Part shown: piece after piece, positions 9,209 to 17,178 of the stretch
Layout: every line of letters starts with the position of its first letter
Numbering within the stretch: position 1 is the first letter of the stretch
Source: Rhodoblastus sp963748385
GTDB lineage: Bacteria; Pseudomonadota; Alphaproteobacteria; Rhizobiales; Beijerinckiaceae
Length of the DNA: 64,000 nucleotides
Reading direction: 5' to 3'
Assembly: GCA_963748385.1 (NCBI GenBank)
Contig: CAVVIQ010000007.1
Location: 1 to 64,000, forward strand
Program-made: the position numbers and the translations under genes
The notes under the pieces: generated by a model
What the model was told of the DNA's origin: nothing
The model's database searches: none
What the model saw: only the letters and a program-made list of their open reading frames with translations

Positions 9209-9222
9209 GTGGATCTCCAGGG

Positions 9223-10242
9223 ATGAGCTATCGGGTCTGGGCGGTTCGCGCCGGCGGCGACAGCGAGGCCGACCCCTTGTTCATCGAAAACGGGCAGATC
9301 GCGGTCAGCTTCCGCGACGCCAACGAGGATTTGAGCGCGCTGCCCGCCCAGCGCGCCGCCTTCAAGGACGTTCTGGCGCGAGCCGACGGCGAAACCAAGC
9401 CGGGCGCGGTCCCGATCCAGGCCGGCCAATTGTTCCGCTTCGTCCACGAAATGAAGATCGGCGACCGCGTGATCTATCCGCGCAAGATCGACCGCACCTT
9501 GATGTGGGGCGAAATCTCGACGCCCTATTTCTACGACCGCTCGGGCAATCCCGATTTTCCCCACCGGCGCGGCGTGCGCTGGCGCGCCTCGCTCAGTCGC
9601 GACCTCTTTTCCCAAGGCGCGCTTTACGAACTCGGTTCGGTGCTGACCCTGTTCGAGGTGCGCAATTTCGCGAGCGAATTCATCCGCCGCTTCGAGCCGC
9701 CTTCCGACGCCGGCCCCGCCGGTTCCGACAGCCTCGCCGAGGACGAAACGCAGATCAAGGTGGCGCGCGACATCGCCGAAACCACCAGGGATTTCATCTC
9801 CAAGAAGATCAAGACCGACCTGAAAGGTTTTGCGCTCGAACCTTTCGTCGCCGATCTGTTCCGGGCGATGGGCTATAACGCCCACGCCACCCGCGCCGTG
9901 CGCGACGAGGGGATCGACGTGATCGCCCATCGCGACGAATTGGGGATCGAGCCGCCGATCCTGAAAATCCAGGTCAAGGCGCATGAAGGCAAGATCGGGC
10001 CGGATCTGGTGAAAGCCTTTTACGCCATGGTCCACGACCGCGACGTCGGCATTTTCATCACCACCGGCGGCTATACCGCCGCTGCGTTGGATTTCGCCCG
10101 CACCAAGGGCAATCTGAAACTGGTCGACGGGGTGGAGTTCGTGAGCCTGATCGAGAAATATTACGACGGGCTCGACCTCAAATTCCGCAAGCAGATCCCG
10201 CTGCGCCGGATGCTGGCGCCGGACGTCCTTCCCGACGAATAA
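9223..10242 (+). CDS. Mrr-type restriction endonuclease
   Basis: Predicted PD-(D/E)xK nuclease of 339 aa. The C-terminal half (about residues 195-310) is a Mrr catalytic domain: FVADLFRAMGYNAHATR, then DEGIDVIA with the catalytic Asp and LKIQVKA with the QxK pair, then a DVGIFITTGGYTAAAL strand. The N-terminal 150 residues contain GDRVIYPRKIDRTLMWGEI, YFYDR and HRRGVRW, which resemble PUA/EVE-like domains fused to type IV nucleases; that reading is inference. There is no methyltransferase or specificity subunit nearby, so it is a solitary, possibly modification-dependent, enzyme. The start is ATG 9223 with CAGGG upstream. It lies between two terminators and so is its own unit. Confidence 0.85.
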   Translation: MSYRVWAVRAGGDSEADPLFIENGQIAVSFRDANEDLSALPAQRAAFKDVLARADGETKPGAVPIQAGQLFRFVHEMKIGDRVIYPRKIDRTLMWGEISTPYFYDRSGNPDFPHRRGVRWRASLSRDLFSQGALYELGSVLTLFEVRNFASEFIRRFEPPSDAGPAGSDSLAEDETQIKVARDIAETTRDFISKKIKTDLKGFALEPFVADLFRAMGYNAHATRAVRDEGIDVIAHRDELGIEPPILKIQVKAHEGKIGPDLVKAFYAMVHDRDVGIFITTGGYTAAALDFARTKGNLKLVDGVEFVSLIEKYYDGLDLKFRKQIPLRRMLAPDVLPDE

Positions 10243-10281
10243 CCCTGCCGCGTCAGCGGTTGGCGTCGAACCGACCCAAAC

Positions 10282-10307
10282 AAAAAGGCCGGCGCGAGGC
10301 CGGCCTT
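10282..10307 (-). terminator. rho-independent terminator after rpmF
   Basis: Read on the minus strand: AAGGCCGGC / GCCGGCCTT stem (9 bp), 5-base loop, then a T-run. It lies about 20 bp beyond the rpmF stop and may also stop transcripts from the convergent Mrr gene. Confidence 0.8.
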
Positions 10308-10329
10308 GAACAGCGGAAACACGGGAGAC

Positions 10330-10518
10330 TCAGTCTTCCTGAGACTTGACCTTGAGAACCTGACGGCCCCTGTACATGCCGGTCTTGAGATCGATGTGGT
10401 GGGGGCGGCGCAGTTCGCCCGAGTCCTTGTCCTCGACATAGGTCGGGGCGGCGAGGGCGTCGGCCGAGCGGCGGAAGCCGCGCTTCATCGGCGAGGTTTT
10501 TCTCTTCGGAACAGCCAT
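10330..10518 (-). CDS. rpmF: 50S ribosomal protein L32
   Basis: Small basic ribosomal protein, 62 aa. It has the invariant N-terminus MAVPKRKTSPMKRGFRR and the alphaproteobacterial tail HHIDLKTGMYRGRQVL. No zinc-binding cysteines are present, as is normal for the Cys-free L32 type in this group. It stands alone between a terminator and a short gap before yraN. Confidence 0.97.
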   Translation of the reverse strand: MAVPKRKTSPMKRGFRRSADALAAPTYVEDKDSGELRRPHHIDLKTGMYRGRQVLKVKSQED

Positions 10519-10653
10519 TTCACAACTCCAATCCGGCCGCTGCGCCGGCCGCTGACGGCGTCAAAAGCGTGCGGGGAAATTCAAGAGCGGGTCTCTTACA
10601 GGCAAAAAGCCGAAAAGGCTAGAGCCGCGCGAAAAAAAGCCGGAAAGCCCGCG

Positions 10654-11022
10654 TCAGACGAACAGATCGAGGTCGAAGACGCCCGGCGCATGGCGGGGCA
10701 GGCGTCCCGGCGCGACCAGAACCGCGTCGCCGCGCAAAGCGCAGTCCGCCACGAAAGGATGGGCCGCGATCCAGACTCTTGCGGCGCGGGAAATCCGCGC
10801 GGCCTTGCGCGCGTCGATCGCGGCCTGCGCCGCCTCGAAAGACGGCCGCGCCTTGACCTCGACGAAGACCACCAGCCCGCCGCGCCGGGCGATGATGTCG
10901 ATCTCGCCGCCGGCGGCGGAAAAATTGCGCTCCAGCACGCGAAAGAATTTCAGCCGCAGCCAGAAGGCGGCGAACGCCTCGGCGCGCAGGCCGAAGGCGC
11001 GCGCCGCGACGCGCCGGCTCAT
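10654..11022 (-). CDS. YraN / UPF0102 family endonuclease-like protein
   Basis: 122-aa member of UPF0102, a small restriction-endonuclease-like fold of uncertain function. Visible features are the GEIDIIARR core with the acidic residue, followed by VVFVEVKARPS, the E-x-K half of the nuclease motif. Its ATG overlaps the rsmI stop by four bases (ATGA), so the two are translationally coupled. The yraN-rsmI pair opposite an LpoA-like gene is a widespread proteobacterial arrangement. Confidence 0.88.
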   Translation of the reverse strand: MSRRVAARAFGLRAEAFAAFWLRLKFFRVLERNFSAAGGEIDIIARRGGLVVFVEVKARPSFEAAQAAIDARKAARISRAARVWIAAHPFVADCALRGDAVLVAPGRLPRHAPGVFDLDLFV

Positions 11023-11942
11023 GCGCCCTTCGCCCCGCCGGACAATTCCAGCGCCCTCGCATAGACCTTGCGGCGCGGCTGGCCGGTTGCGGCGGCGACA
11101 ACGCTCGCCGCGTCCTTGAGCGAGAATTTTTCCAGAGCGGCGCGGATTTTTTCGTCCAGCGCCGCGCCGTCGAGCGCCGGAGCGTCTTCGCCGGGCGGCG
11201 CCACCAGCAGGACGATCTCGCCCTTGGGCGGCCCCTCGCGCTCGTAATCGGCCGCCAGCGTGTCGAGACCGCCGCGCCGCACCGATTCGAAATGCTTGGT
11301 CAATTCGCGCGCCACCGCCGCCTCGCGCGGCCCCAGCACGGCGGCAAGATCGCCAAGAGTCTCGGCCAGTCGGCGCGGCGATTCGAAAAAGACCAAAGTG
11401 CCTGGAATGGCGGCCAGCTCCGCGATCCGTGCGCGGCGGGCGCCGCTTTTGGCCGGCAAAAAGCCCTCGAAAAAGAAACGGTCGGTCGGCAGGCCGGCGA
11501 CGACCAGGCCTGCGAGCACCGCCGAAGGCCCGGGCGCCGAGGTCACCGGGACGCCGGCGGCCAGCGCCTCGCCGACCAGCTTGAAGCCGGGATCGGACAC
11601 CAGGGGCGTTCCGGCGTCGGAGATCAGCGCCAGCCTTTCGCCCTTTTTCAGCCGCGCCAGCAGGACCGGGCGCATGGCTTCGGCATTATGCTCGTGATAG
11701 GCGACCAGCGGCGTCGCGATGCCGTAATGGGCAAGCAGCGCGCGGCTGACGCGGGTGTCCTCGGCGATCACCGCGTCGGCGGCGGCCAGCGTCCCCAGCG
11801 CGCGCAAGGTGATGTCGCGCAGGTTTCCGATCGGCGTCGCCACGACATGGAGCCCCGGCGCGATCGGCTCCGCCTCGGCGCGCAGGCCGAAGGCGACGAA
11901 AGAGGCGGGGGAATTCGGGGCAGAAGGCGCCACATGCGCCAT
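11019..11942 (-). CDS. rsmI: 16S rRNA (cytidine1402-2'-O)-methyltransferase
   Basis: Methylates the ribose of C1402 in the ribosomal P site. The tetrapyrrole-methylase fold is clear: HVVATPIGNLRDITLRAL near the start, AEDTRVS, LISDAGTPLVSDPG, and FESPRRLAETL. I start at ATG 11942 (MAHVAPSAPN), giving 307 aa; the frame stays open for another 80 codons but that sequence lacks homology to the family. It is divergent from the LpoA-like gene across 230 bp and overlaps yraN by four bases. Confidence 0.94.
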   Translation of the reverse strand: MAHVAPSAPNSPASFVAFGLRAEAEPIAPGLHVVATPIGNLRDITLRALGTLAAADAVIAEDTRVSRALLAHYGIATPLVAYHEHNAEAMRPVLLARLKKGERLALISDAGTPLVSDPGFKLVGEALAAGVPVTSAPGPSAVLAGLVVAGLPTDRFFFEGFLPAKSGARRARIAELAAIPGTLVFFESPRRLAETLGDLAAVLGPREAAVARELTKHFESVRRGGLDTLAADYEREGPPKGEIVLLVAPPGEDAPALDGAALDEKIRAALEKFSLKDAASVVAAATGQPRRKVYARALELSGGAKGA

Positions 11943-11975
11943 TGGCGCGCCTTTCGTTCGATAAAACTTACGTTT

Positions 11976-11991
11976 GTTCTGTTTATAGAAC
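11976..11991. promoter_or_regulatory. inverted repeat in the rsmI / LpoA-like intergenic region
   Basis: GTTCT-GTTTAT-AGAAC is a perfect 5+5 inverted repeat in an AT-rich patch (about 11955-12005) of an otherwise GC-rich divergent region. The position, about 35 bp upstream of rsmI, fits an operator or promoter. It does not match the alphaproteobacterial LexA direct-repeat pattern. The binding protein is unknown. Confidence 0.35.
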
Positions 11992-12173
11992 GATTTATAG
12001 CGAAACAGGCGTCCGATCGCAAGTCCAGGATGGGCGCTCCGCACCGGTTCGCGGCGCGGACGATGTTGCCAGAGCTGCGGCATTTGCCTTAAGACAGAAC
12101 CGCGGCTGCGCTGGCCGGAACGTTTCGCGGCGCGCTCCGGCCGCCGGCGGTGGGGCGAGAGAACGAATTGCGC

Positions 12174-13358
12174 ATGCCAAGGACTCATTTCGCCATCGGC
12201 CGGCGTTCATTCCTGCGCGCGGCTTTGCTTGGCGGCGCTGCGACCCTTTCCGCCTGCTCGGTCAGCGGGCTCAATCCCGACCAGGCCGGCGCGCCTTCTC
12301 CCCCCGCTCCTTCCCCTTCGCCCGACGCGGCGACTTTCGGCGCCGGCCCGGTCAAGGTCGCGCTGATCCTGCCGCTCACCCAGGGCGCGGGCCAGAGCGC
12401 CGTCGGCGTTTCGATGCGCAACGCCGCCGATCTGGCGATCCAGGATTCGGGAGCGAACGACATCACCCTCATCGTCAAGGACGACCGCTCGACGCCGGAA
12501 GGCGCGCGCGACGCGGTCCAGGCCGCGATCGCCGAAGGAGCGGTTCTGATCCTCGGCCCCCTGTTCGCCGCCGACGTTCGCGCCGCAGCCGCGGTCGCCC
12601 GGCCTGCCGGCAAGCCGATCATCGCCTTTTCGACCGACCTCTCGATCGCCTCGCGCGGCGTCTATCTCCTGTCCTTCCTGGTCGAAGGCTATGTCGACCG
12701 GATCGTTGATTACGCGGCGAGCCAGGGCAAGAGATCGGTCGCCGTGCTCGCGCCCGAGAACGATTACGCCAATGTCGCCACCGCCGCCCTGCAGCAGGCG
12801 GCGGCGCGGCGCGGCATGCGCGTCGCCCTCATCGAGCGCTACAAGCCCGGCGCCGTCAAAACATCCGCCGCCAATGTCGCGGCGCTCGGTCCCCAGATCG
12901 ACACCCTGTTCATTCCCGAACAGGCGGCGGCCATGCCGGACGTGGCGCGAGCGCTGACCGCCAATGGGATCGATTCCCGCAAGCTTCAGATCCTCGGCAC
13001 CGGCCTGTGGAACGACGCCCGCGTGCTCAGCCTGCCGGCCGTGCAGGGCGCCTGGTTCGCCACCCCGGACAACGCCGGCTTCATCGCTTTCGCCCAGCGC
13101 TATCGCGCAAAATTCGCCTCCGATCCGACCCGGGTGGCGACGCTGGCCTATGATTCGGTCTCGCTCGCCGCCGCGCTCGCCCGCACCCAGGGCGCGCGCG
13201 GCTTCAGCGACGAAGTTCTGACCAATTCCACCGGCTTCAACGGCGCCGACGGCGTGTTCCGTTTCAGGGCGGACGGCGGCAATGAGCGCGGCCTCGCCGT
13301 GGTTCAGATCGGCAATGGCGCGACCGTCGTCATCAGCCCGGCGCCACGCGCGCTTTAG
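12174..13358 (+). CDS. penicillin-binding protein activator, LpoA/Leu-Ile-Val-binding-like lipoprotein
   Basis: 394-aa predicted lipoprotein. The N-terminus has RRSFLRAALLGGAATLSAC: a signal peptide with twin arginines and a lipobox ending in Cys. After a Pro/Ser-rich linker comes a periplasmic-binding-protein fold (VKVALILPLTQG onward) like the C-terminal domain of LpoA, the outer-membrane activator of PBP1a. The N-terminal TPR domain of gammaproteobacterial LpoA is absent, as is usual in alphaproteobacteria. ATG 12174 is the start because it begins the signal peptide directly. Location opposite rsmI-yraN supports the assignment. An amino-acid ABC binding protein is less likely because no permease is nearby. 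Confidence 0.82.
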   Translation: MPRTHFAIGRRSFLRAALLGGAATLSACSVSGLNPDQAGAPSPPAPSPSPDAATFGAGPVKVALILPLTQGAGQSAVGVSMRNAADLAIQDSGANDITLIVKDDRSTPEGARDAVQAAIAEGAVLILGPLFAADVRAAAAVARPAGKPIIAFSTDLSIASRGVYLLSFLVEGYVDRIVDYAASQGKRSVAVLAPENDYANVATAALQQAAARRGMRVALIERYKPGAVKTSAANVAALGPQIDTLFIPEQAAAMPDVARALTANGIDSRKLQILGTGLWNDARVLSLPAVQGAWFATPDNAGFIAFAQRYRAKFASDPTRVATLAYDSVSLAAALARTQGARGFSDEVLTNSTGFNGADGVFRFRADGGNERGLAVVQIGNGATVVISPAPRAL

Positions 13359-13427
13359 AGCCTTTTCCCGCTGTTTCTCCACATTTTTCCGCTATGATGA
13401 CGCGCGCGCGAATCATTTCCGCGCGCC

Positions 13428-15902
13428 ATGATCGATCGAGGGACCAACGCTTTGACTGTCGCCAAGGACACCGCGCCGGAGCCGGACAACGAGGAATATG
13501 GCGCCGGATCGATCAAGGTTTTGCGCGGCCTGGACGCGGTGCGCAAACGTCCCGGCATGTATATCGGCGACACCGACGACGGCTCAGGCCTCCATCACAT
13601 GGTCTATGAAGTGGTGGACAACGCCATCGACGAGGCGCTCGCCGGCCACGCCACCCTCGTCACCGTGACGCTCAACGCCGACGGCTCCTGCACCGTCACC
13701 GACAACGGGCGCGGCGTCCCGACCGGCCTGCACCCGGAGGAAGGCGTCTCGGCGGCCGAAGTGATCATGACCCAGCTGCACGCCGGCGGGAAATTCGACC
13801 AGAATTCCTACAAGGTTTCCGGCGGCCTGCACGGCGTCGGCGTCTCGGTCGTCAACGCCCTGTCCTCGGCGCTCGACCTGCGCGTCTGGCGCGACGGGCT
13901 GGAGCACGAGATCCATTTCGCTCATGGCGAGGCGGTCGCGCCGCTGAAAGTGGTCGGCAAGGCGCCGATGGTGGACGGCAAGCCCAAGCGCGGCACGTCG
14001 GTGACTTTCCTGCCGAGCACCGAGACCTTTTCCCACACCGAATTCGATTATGCGACCATCGAACATCGACTGCGCGAACTCGCCTTCCTCAATTCCGGCG
14101 TCCATATCGTCCTCACCGACGCCCGCCACGCCGAAATCAGGACGGAGGACCTGTTCTACGAGGGCGGGCTCGAAGCCTTCGTGCGCTATCTCGACCGCGC
14201 CAAGAGCCCGCTGATCGGCAAGCCGGTGCTGATACGCGGCGAGCGCGACGGCGTCACCGTCGAAGTCGCCTTGTGGTGGAACGATTCCTACCACGAGAAC
14301 GTGCTGGTCTTCACCAACAACATCCCGCAGCGCGACGGCGGCACGCATCTCGCCGGCTTCCGCGCCGGGCTCACCCGCCAGATCACGGGTTACGCCGAAC
14401 GCTCGGGCCTGAGCAAAAAGGAAAAGGTGGAGCTTGCCGGCGACGATTGCCGCGAAGGCCTGACCTGCGTCGTTTCGGTAAAAGTGCCGGACCCCAAATT
14501 CTCGTCGCAGACCAAGGACAAGCTGGTTTCGTCCGAAGTGCGTCCGGTGGTCGAAGGCGTCGTCAACGAATTTTTGGGCCAATGGCTGGAAGAAAATCCC
14601 GGCGAGGCCAGGATCGTGGTGGGCAAGGTGGTCGAGGCGGCCTCGGCGCGCGAGGCGGCGCGAAAGGCCCGCGAACTGACCCGCCGCAAGGGCGCGCTCG
14701 ATATCGCCAACCTTCCCGGCAAGCTCGCCGACTGTCAGGAGCGCGACCCGGCCAAGGCCGAACTGTTCATCGTCGAGGGCGACTCGGCGGGCGGCTCCGC
14801 CAAACAGGGCCGCGCCCGCGAATATCAGGCGGTCCTGCCCTTGCGCGGCAAGATTCTCAATGTCGAGCGGGCGCGTTTCGACAAGATGCTGTCGAGCGAG
14901 CAGATCGGCACGCTGATCACCGCGCTCGGCGCCGGCATCGGCCATGACGAGTTCAATCTCGAAAAGCTGCGCTATCACAAGATCATCGTGATGACCGACG
15001 CGGACGTGGACGGCTCCCATATCCGCACCCTGCTGCTCACTTTCTTCTATCGCCAGATGCGGCCGCTGATCGACAGCGGCTATCTCTATATCGCCCAGCC
15101 GCCGCTGTTTAAGGTCAAGCGCGGGTCCTCCGAGCAATATCTCAAGGACGAAAAGGCGATGGACGATTATCTGATCGAAAATGGCGTCGACGGCGCGTTG
15201 CTGAGGCTTGTGAGCGGCGAAGAGCGCGCCGGCGCCGATCTGCGCGCCCTGGTCGAGGAAGCGCGGCTGGTGCGCAACGTCCTCGCCCAGTTGCACAGCC
15301 GCTACAATCGCTGCGTGGTCGAACAGGCGGCCATCGTCGGCGCCCTGAAACCGGTTTCGGCGCTCGGCGACGACGAGGCGGCGGCGCGCGCCCAGGAAAT
15401 CGCGGCGCGGCTCGACGGGCTCGCCGACGAGATCGAGCGCGGCTGGGAAGGGCGGGTCGAAAACGGCGGCTTCGTCCTGACCCGCACCCTGCGCGGGGTG
15501 AAACAGGCGGTGACGCTCGACGCCGGCCTGCTCGCCTCGGCGGAAGCGCGCCGGCTCGACGAGCGCGGCGCCAATCTGCGTCAGGTCTATCGCGCGCCCG
15601 CCCTGCTGCTGCGCAAGAGCGAGGAAAGCCGGATCATCGGGCCGACCTCCCTGCTCGACGCCATCCTCGCCGCCGGCGGCAAGGGCGTCACCCAGCAGCG
15701 CTACAAAGGCCTGGGCGAGATGAACCCGGAACAGCTCTGGGAAACCACGCTCGACCGCAACGCCCGCTCGCTGCTGCAGGTCAGGATCAAGGAAGGCGAC
15801 GAGGCCGAGGATCTTTTTGTGAAACTGATGGGCGACGTGGTCGAGCCGCGCCGCGAATTCATCCAGGACAATGCGCTGAACGTGGCCAATCTGGACGTGT
15901 GA
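13428..15902 (+). CDS. gyrB: DNA gyrase subunit B
   Basis: ATPase subunit of DNA gyrase, 824 aa. In order: GHKL ATPase (VVDNAIDEALAGH, DNGRGVPTG, GGLHGVGVSVVNALS), transducer domain, TOPRIM domain (EGDSAGGSAKQGR and MTDADVDGSHIRTLLL) and a C-terminal tail with QRYKGLGEMNPEQLWETT. The acidic DADVD cluster and EGDSA glutamate for metal binding are intact. The length is within the alphaproteobacterial range. ATG 13428 and TTG 13452 are both possible starts; the first 15 residues are not conserved. No terminator is obvious after the stop. Confidence 0.98.
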   Translation: MIDRGTNALTVAKDTAPEPDNEEYGAGSIKVLRGLDAVRKRPGMYIGDTDDGSGLHHMVYEVVDNAIDEALAGHATLVTVTLNADGSCTVTDNGRGVPTGLHPEEGVSAAEVIMTQLHAGGKFDQNSYKVSGGLHGVGVSVVNALSSALDLRVWRDGLEHEIHFAHGEAVAPLKVVGKAPMVDGKPKRGTSVTFLPSTETFSHTEFDYATIEHRLRELAFLNSGVHIVLTDARHAEIRTEDLFYEGGLEAFVRYLDRAKSPLIGKPVLIRGERDGVTVEVALWWNDSYHENVLVFTNNIPQRDGGTHLAGFRAGLTRQITGYAERSGLSKKEKVELAGDDCREGLTCVVSVKVPDPKFSSQTKDKLVSSEVRPVVEGVVNEFLGQWLEENPGEARIVVGKVVEAASAREAARKARELTRRKGALDIANLPGKLADCQERDPAKAELFIVEGDSAGGSAKQGRAREYQAVLPLRGKILNVERARFDKMLSSEQIGTLITALGAGIGHDEFNLEKLRYHKIIVMTDADVDGSHIRTLLLTFFYRQMRPLIDSGYLYIAQPPLFKVKRGSSEQYLKDEKAMDDYLIENGVDGALLRLVSGEERAGADLRALVEEARLVRNVLAQLHSRYNRCVVEQAAIVGALKPVSALGDDEAAARAQEIAARLDGLADEIERGWEGRVENGGFVLTRTLRGVKQAVTLDAGLLASAEARRLDERGANLRQVYRAPALLLRKSEESRIIGPTSLLDAILAAGGKGVTQQRYKGLGEMNPEQLWETTLDRNARSLLQVRIKEGDEAEDLFVKLMGDVVEPRREFIQDNALNVANLDV

Positions 15903-15985
15903 GGGGGGGCTTTCAGCATAGATTGAATACTTGACCCGGCCGCCGCCGAACAAAGAGAGAAAATAACGGTGGCGGCGACTTCCGC

Positions 15986-16288
15986 TTAAGATTGATCGTC
16001 GCCGAGCAGAGCGAGCTTCAACCCGAGTTCATTCATGCCGGGCGATGGCGGCGTAGGAATCAAACCTGTCGACACACCAAAGGTCGCCACAACTTTTTTG
16101 GCTTCTTCGGCATTGAGATGAGAGGCTGCGAAGGCAGCGATGGCTATATCGCCTTCCAACGGCCCATTGATTGCTCGAAGGAAAGCCATGGTCGAGGATG
16201 CGATTTCCAAGGTAAGCGGGCTCATTTGTGAGCCACTCGCCTGAAGGCTCTCCGCGATTCTGGAAAAAACCTCTGAAACTGTTGGCAT
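15986..16288 (-). CDS. hypothetical protein, 100 aa
   Basis: Unrecognised small protein beginning MPTVSEVFSRIAESLQ. ATG 16288 is chosen because GGAG lies six bases upstream; TTG 16300 is an in-frame alternative. The sequence is mostly helical in appearance, without cysteines, signal peptide or membrane segment. Its DNA is visibly AT-richer than gyrB upstream and the BI-1 region downstream, and it adjoins the repeat patch at 16.5 kb, so it may be a recent arrival. No function can be proposed. Confidence 0.55.
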   Translation of the reverse strand: MPTVSEVFSRIAESLQASGSQMSPLTLEIASSTMAFLRAINGPLEGDIAIAAFAASHLNAEEAKKVVATFGVSTGLIPTPPSPGMNELGLKLALLGDDQS

Positions 16289-16664
16289 CGGCGGCTCCAA
16301 AATCTGGCGTCATGTTATTCGATATCGTCGCTGGAGTGCGCGTTCGTTGATCGCGTACCGCCCTGCCAAGTCATGACGTGTTCCGTTCGAGCGCGCAGGC
16401 GGACCTGGCATTATAAAAACCAGAGCTAAACGACGGTCGCATATCTACGCTGTCGGTCCATGTCCCCAACGAAAATCGAAAAATTCGGCGCCCCTGCATG
16501 GCCGAAATCTGCCCTCGACGCCTATTTTCGAAAGAGTCAGACTTCTCTGTCACGAATTTCCAAAGAGTCAGACTTTTCGGGTAGAGTGAGTCAAACTTGG
16601 TTGGCATTTTGACGGGAAAATGGGACGAAGTGAGTCAGACTTGTCGTTGTCCAGACAGGCTGCG
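16289..16664. other. AT-richer intergenic stretch without a convincing gene
   Basis: About 375 bases with no supported coding sequence. It holds the GAGTCARACTT repeats and a minus-strand open frame (16371-16607, 78 codons) whose N-terminal part is encoded by the repeats themselves. Its base composition differs from the flanks. It could be a dispersed element or a relic. Confidence 0.6.
16534..16642. repeat. four spaced copies of GAGTCA(G/A)ACTT
   Basis: Direct copies start at 16534, 16565, 16588 and 16632; three read GAGTCAGACTT and one GAGTCAAACTT. The first two share a longer context (AAAGAGTCAGACTT). Spacings of 31, 23 and 44 bases are irregular, so it is not a simple tandem array or CRISPR. 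It could be protein-binding sites or a fragment of a dispersed repeat. Confidence 0.6.
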
Positions 16665-17090
16665 TCACCGCTCCGTCGCCGGTTTTGCGATCCATCCGTC
16701 ATAGGTCAGTTTGAGGCCGGCGAGCGGGACAAGGACGAAAGCCAGCCGCACCCATCGCAGCGCGCCTTCGCCGGTCGGCATCGCATGCTGATAGAATTGC
16801 GGTGCGACCATCAAAACAAGGCCGCGCAGCGCAAGAATCCAGCCGAAGAGCGAGATCAGGATCGCCGAGGCGCCGCGCCAGACCTGGTGGTTGGCGATGA
16901 TGAAGACACCGCCGAAGAACATCAAAGCCGCAGTGATCCAGACCAGGGCCGGATTGGCGAAAAAGGGTTTTACCAGCGCGACCGCGTCGGGAAATTTTAT
17001 GACGATGAGGCTCGGGACGATGGCGAGAAACGGGCCGAGGACGCGGGCGAACGCCCTGGTCCTGGCTTGGGATTCCGGCGAGGCGGTCAT
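16665..17090 (-). CDS. small integral membrane protein, unknown function
   Basis: 141 aa with about four hydrophobic segments (near residues 17-36, 47-66, 73-95 and 115-130), for example VWITAALMFFGGVFIIAN and AILISLFGWILALRGLVLMV. It has no catalytic motif that I recognise. The composition is like that of the core genes around it, unlike the preceding patch. It is downstream of the BI-1 gene on the same strand but separated from it by a strong terminator, so it probably has its own promoter. Confidence 0.72.
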   Translation of the reverse strand: MTASPESQARTRAFARVLGPFLAIVPSLIVIKFPDAVALVKPFFANPALVWITAALMFFGGVFIIANHQVWRGASAILISLFGWILALRGLVLMVAPQFYQHAMPTGEGALRWVRLAFVLVPLAGLKLTYDGWIAKPATER

Positions 17091-17134
17091 GGCGGCGCTC
17101 CCCTGTCCCCTGGATCTTATCCCCGATCGCCAAC

Positions 17135-17163
17135 AAAAAAACCCCGCTCGCGCGGGGTTTTTC
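17135..17163 (-). terminator. rho-independent terminator after the BI-1 gene
   Basis: GCGGGG/CCCCGC-based stem of ten pairs (17138-17147 with 17152-17161) and a TCGC loop, flanked by an A-run on the left and a T-run on the right. On the minus strand it ends in a seven-T run 17 bp after the BI-1 stop. It is potentially bidirectional. Confidence 0.9.
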
Positions 17164-17178
17164 GTGGAGCGAATGCGC

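Noticed and set aside
13584..15953. Minus-strand open frame of 789 codons over gyrB
   Set aside because: Antisense shadow of gyrB with no recognisable domain.
16371..16607. 78-codon minus-strand ORF as a gene
   Set aside because: Its N-terminal half is encoded by the direct repeats, there is no convincing ribosome site, and it shows no domain.
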